A stretch of 64,000 nt of DNA from Phaseolus vulgaris (Eukaryota; Streptophyta; Magnoliopsida; Fabales; Fabaceae). The notes under the pieces were generated by a model that saw only the letters and a list, made by a program, of their open reading frames with translations, was not told where the DNA came from and made no database searches. Shown here piece by piece: positions 33,663-42,040 of the stretch. The stretch lies in assembly GCF_000499845.2 (NCBI RefSeq), contig NC_023749.2, positions 31,203,699 to 31,267,698 on the forward strand, read 5' to 3'. The position numbers and the translations under genes are program-made. The stretch's first letter is position 1, and the number at the start of each line of letters is the position of its first letter.

Positions 33663-35903
33663 ATGGCAAATCAAGAAGAAGAAGCCAAGGATGTATCCAG
33701 AGTGTCGGGCTCCTCTTCATCATGGTCGAGGTTCCCGGTGTCCACCTTGAAATTGGCGGTGGAAATATTTGATGGCACTGGACATTTTGGCATGTGGCAA
33801 GGAGAGGTCTTGGACTCTCTTTTTCAGCAGGGTCTTGATATTGCTATTGAAGGAGAGAAACCAAAAGAGGTAGAGGAGAAAGATTGGAGCATCATCAACC
33901 GGTTGGCATGCGGAACTATTCGATCCTGCCTGTCCAGAGAGCAGAAGTACGCTGTAAAAAACGAGACTTCTGCACACAAACTGTGGAAGGCATTGGAGGA
34001 CAAGTTTCTGAAGAAGAGTGGTCAGAACAAGCTCCTGATGAAGAAAAGGTTGTTCCGATTTGACTACCAACAAGGTACTACTATGAATGCACACATCACT
34101 ATGTTTAATCAATTAGTAGCAGACCTGTTGAATTTAGATGTGAAGTTTGAGGATGAGGATTTGGCTTTGATGTTGTTATCATCTCTTCCTGATGAATTTG
34201 AACATTTGGAGACTACGCTCCTTCACGGGAAGGAGAATGTGTCGTTAGATGCTGTTTGTTCTGCTTTATATAGTCATGAATTAAGAAAGCAGGATAAGAT
34301 GAAAACCAAATCAACGACATCAGAAGAAGCATTGGTGGCAAGAGGTCGTCAGCAAAGCCAAACAAAGGAGAGAAGAGGGATGTCTAAGTCTAAAGGTCGA
34401 GTCGTTGCCAAAGATGAGTGTGCTTTCTGTCATGAGAAAGGACACTGGAAGAAAGACTGTCCAAAACTGCAGAAGAAAGGGAAGACTCCACAAGATGCAA
34501 ATGTTGCAGAATGCAAAAGTGACGTGGAATCAGATATCTCTTTAATTGTCTCGCTTTCAGCATCATCGTATCCAGATGAGTGGATATTGGATTCAGGTTG
34601 TACCTATCATATGTGTCCCATTCGGGAATGGTTCTTTGATTTTCAAGAACTCGATGGCGGGGTTGTTTACATGGGTAATGATAATCCATGTAAGACAGTC
34701 GGGATAGGTTCAATCAAGTTGCGGAATCACGATGGATCCACCAGAATTTTGCGGGATGTACGGTACGTGCCAAAGTTGAAGAAGAATCTCATCTCATTGG
34801 GGGCTTTAGAATCTAAAGGCCTAGTTGTGACGATGCGAGATGGAATTCTTAAAGCAACTTCAGGAGCACTGGTGATGTTGAAAGGCGTGAGGAAGAACAA
34901 TTTGTATTACTACCAAGGTAGTACAGTGGTGGGGACAGTAGCGGCAACAACTTCTAGCACTAAGAAGGATGCTGAGGCAACGAAGTTGTGGCATATGAGG
35001 TTGGGACATGCTGGAGAGAAATCCTTGCAAATTCTTACCAAGCAAGGATTGTTGAAATGTACGAAGGCTTGCAAACTTGAATTTTGTGAGCATTGTGTTC
35101 TGGGAAAACAACGAAGAGTGAAGTTTGGCACTGCAATTCACAATACCAAGGGTATTCTGGATTATGTGCATTCAGATGTGTGGGGACCTGCCAAGACTCC
35201 GTCAATCGGAGGTAGGCATTATTTTGTCACTTTTGTTGATGATTTTTCCAGGAGAGTTTGGGTGTTTACTATGAAGAACAAAAATGATGTGCTTGGAATT
35301 TTCCTTAAGTGGAAAGCTCAAGTTGAAAACCAGACAGGAAGGAAGATTAAGGTTCTCCGAACAAATAATGGAGGAGAATACAAGAGTGATCCGTTCCTGG
35401 AGGTATGCCAAGATTGTGGCATAGTTCGGCACTTCACTGTTAGAAAAACACCACAGCAGAATGGGATTTCGGAGCGTATGAACAAGACACTTGTGGAGAA
35501 AGTTCGTTGTATGTTGTCTAATGCTGAGTTAGGCAGAGAGTTTTGGGTTGAGGCTGTGACATACGTTCAACATCTCGTCAATCGTTTGCCATCATCTGCT
35601 ATAGATGGCAAAACCCCGTTAGAGGTATGGTCTGGAAAACCTGCAACTGATTATGATTCTTTGCATATTTTTGGTTCTATTGCATATTATCACGTGATTG
35701 AATCAAAGTTGGATCCATGGGCAAAGAAAGCTCTTTTCATGGGCTTTAGTCCTGGAGTGAAGGGATACCGTTTGTGGTGTCTAGAGGCAAAGAAGACGAT
35801 TATCAGCAGGGATGTTACCTTTGATGAATCTGCCATGTTAAAGAAGGTAAATCCAGAAGGAGCTGATAGTACTCCACAACAGGTGGAGTGTGCCCGGAAG
35901 TAG
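33663..35903 (+). CDS. Copia polyprotein, first part: gag, protease, integrase
   Basis: ATG at 33663, 746 codons, then TAG. Gag domain at about residues 60-215 (KLWKALEDKFLKKSGQNKL, LMLLSSLPDEFEHLETTL). Zinc knuckle C253-C256-H261-C266. Protease motif D310-S-G-C-T. Pre-integrase zinc region near 442-480 (LWHMRLGHAGEKS ... CEHCVLGK). The integrase core has D505 (HSDVWGP), then Asn at 568 where the catalytic Asp belongs (TNNGGEY) and E604 (GISERMN). The 35-residue spacing between 568 and 604 is exactly the D,D-35-E rule, so the Asn truly replaces the catalytic Asp. The same frame continues past the TAG into reverse transcriptase. Confidence 0.93.
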   Translation: MANQEEEAKDVSRVSGSSSSWSRFPVSTLKLAVEIFDGTGHFGMWQGEVLDSLFQQGLDIAIEGEKPKEVEEKDWSIINRLACGTIRSCLSREQKYAVKNETSAHKLWKALEDKFLKKSGQNKLLMKKRLFRFDYQQGTTMNAHITMFNQLVADLLNLDVKFEDEDLALMLLSSLPDEFEHLETTLLHGKENVSLDAVCSALYSHELRKQDKMKTKSTTSEEALVARGRQQSQTKERRGMSKSKGRVVAKDECAFCHEKGHWKKDCPKLQKKGKTPQDANVAECKSDVESDISLIVSLSASSYPDEWILDSGCTYHMCPIREWFFDFQELDGGVVYMGNDNPCKTVGIGSIKLRNHDGSTRILRDVRYVPKLKKNLISLGALESKGLVVTMRDGILKATSGALVMLKGVRKNNLYYYQGSTVVGTVAATTSSTKKDAEATKLWHMRLGHAGEKSLQILTKQGLLKCTKACKLEFCEHCVLGKQRRVKFGTAIHNTKGILDYVHSDVWGPAKTPSIGGRHYFVTFVDDFSRRVWVFTMKNKNDVLGIFLKWKAQVENQTGRKIKVLRTNNGGEYKSDPFLEVCQDCGIVRHFTVRKTPQQNGISERMNKTLVEKVRCMLSNAELGREFWVEAVTYVQHLVNRLPSSAIDGKTPLEVWSGKPATDYDSLHIFGSIAYYHVIESKLDPWAKKALFMGFSPGVKGYRLWCLEAKKTIISRDVTFDESAMLKKVNPEGADSTPQQVECARK

Positions 35904-37688
35904 GTGGAGTTTGAGCCGATAGTGGTGATCCCAACACGAAATACCACAAGTCACTCTCCTATGGCAGAAGAAGAGTCAGATGAGGAAGAGGTTCCTACCC
36001 AAGAATCTCAACAACAATCAGCGCCAATTGCAGTTAGAAGACAGAGACGAGACATTCAGAAGCCTACTCGTTTCATGGATATGGTTGCCTATGCACTTCC
36101 AGTTGTTGATGACATTCCATCCACTTACCCAGAAGCCATTCTGAGTTCAGAGAGTGGTAATTGGGCAGGTGCGATGGAAGAGGAGATGCAGTCTTTGAAG
36201 AAGAACAAGACGTGGAAGCTGGCACAATTACCAAAAGGTAAGAAGGCAATTGGGTGCAAATGGGTATTTGCAAAGAAAGAAGGATTTCCTAATAAAGAAG
36301 ATGTTCGCTACAAGGCAAGGTTGATTGCTAAAGGCTTTGCTCAGAGGGAGGGAATTGATTATAATGAGGTATTTTCTCCAGTTGTTAAACATTCCTCCAT
36401 TCGAATTTTGTTGGCCTTGGTAGCACAGTTGAATTTGGAGCTTGCTCAACTTGATGTAAAGACCGCGTTCCTACACGGTGATTTGAATGAGGAAATCTAT
36501 ATGACTCAACCAGAAGGATACAAGGTTGATGGTAAAGAAGATTGGGTTTGTAAACTTAGCAAATCGTTGTACGGACTGAAACAATCTCCGAGACAGTGGT
36601 ACAAACGATTTGATAAGTTCATGAAGGATCAGAAGTACAAGAGAAGCAAATATGATCAATGTGTGTATTTGCGCAGACTTGAAGATGGTTCCTACATTTA
36701 CTTACTCTTATATGTTGATGATATGCTGATTGCAACAAAGAGCCAAGTTGAGATTGATAGGTTAAAGGCTCAGTTGAGTAAAGAGTTCGAGATGAAGGAT
36801 TTGGGGGAAGCCAAGAAGATTCTCGGCATGGAGATAAACAGGGACAGAGAGAGGGGAAAACTTTGGCTGTCACAGAAGCAGTATTTGCAGAAGGTACTAC
36901 AACGTTTTGGTATACACGAAGATACAAAACCTGTAAGTACCCCACTTGCTCCTCATTTGAAATTGAGTAGTCGTTTATCTCCGACGACTGATGAAGAACG
37001 AGAATACATGGCGAAAGTCCCATATGCAAATGCAGTTGGAAGCTTGATGTATGCAATGGTGTGTACAAGACCAGATATTTCACAGGCTGTGAGTGTTGTT
37101 AGCAGGTACATGCATGATCCGGGCAAGGGTCATTGGCAAGCTGTGAGATGGATTCTACGGTACCTCCAAAATACCTTAGATGTTGGATTGGCATTTGAGC
37201 AATATGAATCACTTGGTCAATGCATAGTTGGATATTGTGATTCTGATTATGCAGGTGATTTGGATAAGCGACGGTCTACAACTGGCTATTTGTTCACTTT
37301 AGCAAAAGCGCCAATTAGTTGGAAGTCTACCTTGCAGTCTACGGTGGCTTTGTCTACGACAGAGGCAGAGTATATGGCGATTACAGAGGCTGTGAAAGAA
37401 GCAATTTGGCTTCATGGGTTGCTTAAAGACTTGGGAGTTGGTCAGAAACAACTTGAGTTATATTCTGACAGTCAGAGTGCTATTCATTTAGCAAAGAATC
37501 AAGTCTTTCATGCACGGACGAAGCACATTGATGTTCGTTATCACTTTGTGCGTGAGATTCTCGAAGAAGAGGAGATTGTTCTCCAGAATATTCACACTAC
37601 GGAGAATCCTGCAGATATGCTCACCAAGGTGGTTACAAGGGCCAAGTTTGAACATTGTTTAGACTTGGTTAATATTTTGCACATTTGA
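35904..37688 (+). CDS. Copia polyprotein, second part: reverse transcriptase and RNase H
   Basis: In the same frame as the first part and separated from it only by the TAG at 35901-35903. The first ATG of this part is at 35961. Reverse transcriptase shows [38 protein letters not shown] and [11 protein letters not shown] (YVDD at codons 1017-1020 counted from 33663). RNase H shows [29 protein letters not shown] and [12 protein letters not shown]. It ends with the usual NPADMLTK and TGA at 37686-37688. All catalytic motifs appear intact. Without readthrough or a new start it would not be made as part of the polyprotein. Confidence 0.93.
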   Translation: MEFEPIVVIPTRNTTSHSPMAEEESDEEEVPTQESQQQSAPIAVRRQRRDIQKPTRFMDMVAYALPVVDDIPSTYPEAILSSESGNWAGAMEEEMQSLKKNKTWKLAQLPKGKKAIGCKWVFAKKEGFPNKEDVRYKARLIAKGFAQREGIDYNEVFSPVVKHSSIRILLALVAQLNLELAQLDVKTAFLHGDLNEEIYMTQPEGYKVDGKEDWVCKLSKSLYGLKQSPRQWYKRFDKFMKDQKYKRSKYDQCVYLRRLEDGSYIYLLLYVDDMLIATKSQVEIDRLKAQLSKEFEMKDLGEAKKILGMEINRDRERGKLWLSQKQYLQKVLQRFGIHEDTKPVSTPLAPHLKLSSRLSPTTDEEREYMAKVPYANAVGSLMYAMVCTRPDISQAVSVVSRYMHDPGKGHWQAVRWILRYLQNTLDVGLAFEQYESLGQCIVGYCDSDYAGDLDKRRSTTGYLFTLAKAPISWKSTLQSTVALSTTEAEYMAITEAVKEAIWLHGLLKDLGVGQKQLELYSDSQSAIHLAKNQVFHARTKHIDVRYHFVREILEEEEIVLQNIHTTENPADMLTKVVTRAKFEHCLDLVNILHI

Positions 37689-37796
37689 AGTTGGCGCCTA
37701 GAGGCGCAAATTTGAAGCACTGTAAAGTTTTGTTTTTGTTATGTTTTGAGAAGATTTGTTTTAGGTGGGACTTGAAATTAAGCCAAGATGGAGATT

Positions 37797-38115
37797 TGTA
37801 GATTTTGGCTTAATCCCAAGTCCCACATCGGTGGGTTCATTGTTTGGGAAGGAGGTTTGAGGGTTATATATTAACATCCCCTCCTTCACTGTTATATATC
37901 CCAATTTGTAATATCTTCTCTCATAATAATAAAAGGGAGTTGTTTTTGCTGTGCTCGGAGATTAGGCTAAACAGGCCGAACTCCGTTAACAATTTTCGGG
38001 TGTGTTTTTTCCTCTTTATCTCTTTTATTATTCCGCTTTATTTATTCAATATTATTTGTCGGGTAGCTCTGTTAGGGTTTTGTTTTAGTGGGAAAATTAC
38101 CCGTTTTTCCCAACA
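37797..38115 (+). repeat. 3' LTR of Tork-like element (319 bp)
   Basis: Starts TGTAGATTTTGG and ends TTTCCCAACA, followed by TATAC. A purine-rich AAGATGGAGA lies just upstream as the probable polypurine tract. Confidence 0.95.
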
Positions 38116-38120
38116 TATAC

Positions 38121-38200
38121 TACAAACGGCCTGCAAAACATTCCAAAACAATGTAAAAAACCAATGTAAAGCTTGAAGATGGGAATATTGGGATGCCGCG
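38121..38200 (-). pseudogene. Copia fossil: start of gag zinc knuckle, beyond the Tork insertion
   Basis: Read on the minus strand this gives a CFAGRL-like start that joins, across the TATAC duplication, to a YSHPALEIYVGYV-like continuation below 33264. Together they recall a copia zinc knuckle (C..C....HPALDCY). The Tork element therefore interrupts the old gag. The upstream part of gag is no longer recognisable. Confidence 0.5.
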
Positions 38201-39126
38201 GAGGTGAAAGATGGAAAGAAGGTGAAGTGTGTGAGATTTATAATTTGTTAAGACAACATTTTTCACACAATCTATAGGTCGTAGAATAAGGTATGGAGGT
38301 GAATAAACAAATGAAGAGGGTATACTTTATTAAGCTTCAGCCTAGTCTGAATTTAAAATATATATGGTTTTAAATCTAAATTGTTTTTCTTCAAGGTTGA
38401 AGTCTATACATGGTTTGACTATTTTTAAGTACTCTAATTTTAATAAAAGTTTTAACATAATTGAGATATCCCTCTACTAACTTGAATTCAAATATGAATC
38501 TCTTATAATTTAAATATCCTTTACTAACTTGCATTGAAATATCATATATTTGTGTTTCTTCATTAGTTTCCACAGTTAACACCTTCATTGAATATCTCAT
38601 TCTCGGTCAAAACATTCTATTTTCAATAAAAAATAACAAATATACTTGATGTTGTTCAATTATAAAATTTAAAATCTTACATTAATCATTTATACGACCG
38701 TGATTTTCTTGTTAAAAAAATAACAAGGAACAGTAATCTAGTTGAGAAAATGTGTCATGTGCATTATTGATTGAGTTGGACGCACTCTCCACATGCATGT
38801 TCTAAATATGATTAATCTAGCTGTGAATCCACATATAATTCTTATTTCTTTTGTAAATAGTAATAATGCTAGTTTCTAAGTCAGTGGAGGAAATACCATG
38901 GCAGAATAAAAATAATTGACTTTGGCTTTTCTGATATTATCATTGTCCTTCTCTGGTTAGGGACAATGTTGGCATTCCTAGACGAATATACATTACAATA
39001 ATAATAAAAAAAAACATGTCAGAGGGGAATAATAAAATACGCAAAAAAACTATAAAAAAAAACTTAAACAATGGGAAATGGTAGTTTTTTCAGCAATTGT
39101 AATTAGTAATAGGAAAATGATGGTTT
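38201..39126. other. Intergenic, AT-rich
   Basis: I see no gene. A short imperfect internal repeat (TACTAACTTG...AAATAT) occurs at about 38470 and 38520. Confidence 0.45.
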
Positions 39127-39307
39127 GACACCATTGCTCCACTTTACACCCCACTAAATATTAATATTTTAATCATTTTTAATTTTAAAAATTATTTTAA
39201 CATTTTATATTTTATCTAATATTTTATTAAAGACATTTTCTTATTTTTAAATTTTTTTATTATAAATATTAATATTTTAGTGTAGGTGTAAACTGGAACG
39301 GGGTGTC
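39127..39307. mobile_element. MITE with long terminal inverted repeats (about 181 bp)
   Basis: The left end GACACCATTGCTCCACTTT is mirrored by the right end, which reversed reads GACACCCCGTTCCAGTTT. The similarity extends about 45 bp inward through ACACC-CACTAAATATTAATA. The centre is nearly pure A/T. I found no clear target duplication. Confidence 0.7.
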
Positions 39308-39567
39308 AAAATATAATCACCCTTAGTAATAATTGGTTCTCTCTCTAATATCAACGCCCTAAGAAGCAAAAAGTATTGTGTTTCTGTGAAACCAAGTTTC
39401 ATAAGACACTGCTACGAATTTGACAAAGAAACCAAAAGACAAACATGAAATCCCCACTCATGAAACAACAGAAACTGACAAGAAGACAAAGGGCGCCATC
39501 AATGAACATCCACAGAATCAAGTCAAATATTTTTCTTGCGAGAAGAAAGAAATAAACAAAGAACAGG

Positions 39568-39929
39568 TCAGCAAGGGATCTGAGAGGTGAACCACTCCAT
39601 GACGTGCAGTGGAGCCTTCACCAATCCTAACGCAAGCTCCACTATTATGGTCAGGCACAAGCAGCAGGGGCATATGCATGTCAGCAACAATCTGCACATA
39701 TAACCAAAATTTTGTTTTTGTACCAATCAGAGATTGGAGGTGTGAAGTAACCCAAAACAAACGATGACAATAAGACAACTAGGAAGAGAGAGGGAGAGAA
39801 AGATAAGAGATTGTTTTACCCAACAATCCAGACAACTAGACCAACGATTGATAGAAGGAGGCAGAGAAAGGCAAAGGGAAGACCCAACAAGAAACCCAGG
39901 GGCCTGCAATCTCCATCTGAGTTGCACAT
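39568..39929 (-). CDS. TAX1: TAXIMIN-type signalling peptide, 2 exons, 77 aa
   Basis: Exon 1 is 39929-39820 and exon 2 is 39691-39568 (110 + 124 bp = 77 codons plus TGA). Donor GTTGG|GTAAAAC, acceptor TATGTGCAG|ATTG. The product starts [20 protein letters not shown], followed by a hydrophobic core, then [20 protein letters not shown] and the ending [10 protein letters not shown]. This is the strongly conserved plant TAXIMIN family (Arabidopsis TAX1/TAX2), small Cys-rich peptides with an N-terminal hydrophobic segment. They were first linked to secondary metabolism in Taxus and later to lateral-organ separation in Arabidopsis. All the family's cysteines seem present. Neither exon is long enough to stand out as an open frame. 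Whether it is closer to TAX1 or TAX2 I infer from the C-terminus only. Confidence 0.92.
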
Positions 39930-42040
39930 TGTTTCTTTCACTTGCTCTGATAAAGAAAGAAAGAAAGAATAAAGACAATACACTGCTAACTATATTTCAA
40001 CTTCCCTTGTCATTTTAAAGGCCAAAGGACGCTTTCACTGGCATAGACAAAACCGAACTAGACAACTGGAACATCCCCACAAAACAACAGTTCAGCACCA
40101 AAAGAAAGTCATTATTCCACTCTATCCCCAATAAAATATATGACATTTGCTGGAGCCTTACGCTTAGGCATCATTCTTTTTAAAAAGTTATCTCGTATGA
40201 TTAGTGGAGAAATATTTCATTTCAACATTTTTCTTTTCATCATCGATTAATATATTGGAAAGTAATTACGATATTTCTAAGCTGATAAAGAACTATTTTG
40301 ATAGTCGAGAAGTTTAGGCAGGCGGAATGCAAGGAGTGAAAGGTAGAAAAAAACAGTTAAAAAATAAAATCTTAACTCAGATAAAATCCTACCTTGCATT
40401 TTAACGTTTATAAACTACACGGAATAAGATTTTTCAAGAACAAGAAATTACATATATCTTCGTATGGCACCAAGATCTTGAATCTGCTAGCACATAATTA
40501 AAAAACATGTTATCAATGGAAGTCAATGCTTGCGCAGCAGTAGTTAGCAATGTACACATGCTACGTAAAACTAACTACCTAACTATCATCACATTCTACC
40601 AAATATTATACAAGAATTCGTGTCGGAATGCCAACTAGAAGGCCAGGCACAAGTAGAAGTTCAAATAAAAGGGAAGAAAATATCCCATGCTGCATCATTA
40701 GGATCACCGATGGCCTTCAGAATGCTTCCTCTACAATCCAACAGTTAAACTAATAATCTGGGAAGCTTCAAAAACCAAACTAGGCGGGGCATCAAGACAC
40801 TATCTACTCTAAAAATCTGAGAACTGCAACATGAAAGAAAAACAGATCATGGGAAAACTAGTTAGCATACATCAATTCCAAAACTTCTATTATTAATGAC
40901 TTCAGCAAGCATATATTAATTAAAATAAACTTCAGACAGGTAATCGCATGTGCAGGAGCACGGGTGCATTAAATTCAAGCATGCATACAATTTAACCTTT
41001 AGAATGCATCATAAAAAGTCATGCTGAGAAGTGCACACGAAAAACTGCAAATGTTCCTGAAGCTCTGATATTTCTTTTGGGGCTCAGAAGACATGAGATA
41101 TTATGATGTCCCGTTAGCACATTCTTCATGGTGATGCATTATAACTCCAATTTTAAAAATCAAGTTTGATATTATGAAAAAACCTTAAAATGTCTATTTT
41201 AAAGCGGGACCGGTCAAGGTTAAATAAAGCTCCTCGTATAGAAAGTACAGTAAGATGGTAATGAATAGAAAACAAGAAACAGCATTTTTCAAAATCAACT
41301 ATATATTATAAAAACTGGTACAGCAAGGTTGTCAAATTGAGATTCAAATTTGAGAAAAATCAAGCTACTTTTTTTAATTCTAATTCAACAACTATGAATC
41401 TATGATGATTAAATCAGAAGACCCCGGGTGAAAAGGGCTATTAACCAGTAAAAATTTCACATCACTAGTCTTAAAATGTTCACAAACGAGACAGGCAATA
41501 TAGAAGAGCATCAATGGAGTATGCACACAAACTAATAGTAAAAGCTACAATGTATAGGCAGGGGGCGGGGGATTGTGCACAAGCAGAAACAAAATAGTGA
41601 AGGCTACCACCAGATCGGGATAAAAACTAATAAAGTGGAAAAAATTGATTCATATAATCAAACAAAATTACTTACAAAGCTGGTAAAATCATTAAATCGG
41701 TCTGGAGTTTCCACACAACAAGAAATAGCTATAATACAGCCAAGCTATTACAAAAAAATGTCAGAAATAATAGCTTCAAATCTTATTCTTCCAAAAATCA
41801 ACTGATTATGAACACCAACAGAAAGGCCACCAACTTTCATACAACAAAGACAGATATCCACAAACTCATTCATTTTCTTAAAAAATACAGCCTTGACTAT
41901 ATATACATCTCTCTTCAGAATGGAAAGGGAGAAGTGCAGATAAATATCACAGAAGCAAAGGACTGCTAAACAATACGAAGTCATAGAGCACAATGTAAGA
42001 TAAAACATCAGAGGCTGTAACTCTACCAGACAGAGCATAT
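39930..42040. other. TAXIMIN promoter region and GTE4-like 3' flank
   Basis: I see no further gene. On the minus strand the first part would be the TAXIMIN 5' UTR and promoter (a TTCTTTCTTTCTTTC run at about 39960). The part below 42040 would be the 3' UTR of the bromodomain gene. Confidence 0.45.

Larger units (their letters stand above)
33265..38115 (+). mobile_element. Young full-length Ty1/copia element (Tork-like), 4,851 bp
   Basis: Two 319-bp LTRs (33265-33583 and 37797-38115) differ at only two positions that I can find (TGTTGA/TGTAGA and TTTCGC/TTCCGC). Both sides carry the perfect target duplication TATAC (33260-33264, 38116-38120). The primer-binding site fits initiator Met tRNA. 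One polyprotein frame runs from 33663 to 37688 and is interrupted by a single TAG (35901-35903). The domain order gag-PR-INT-RT-RH is that of copia. The integrase second Asp is replaced by Asn. Near-identical LTRs mean a very recent insertion. Confidence 0.95.
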
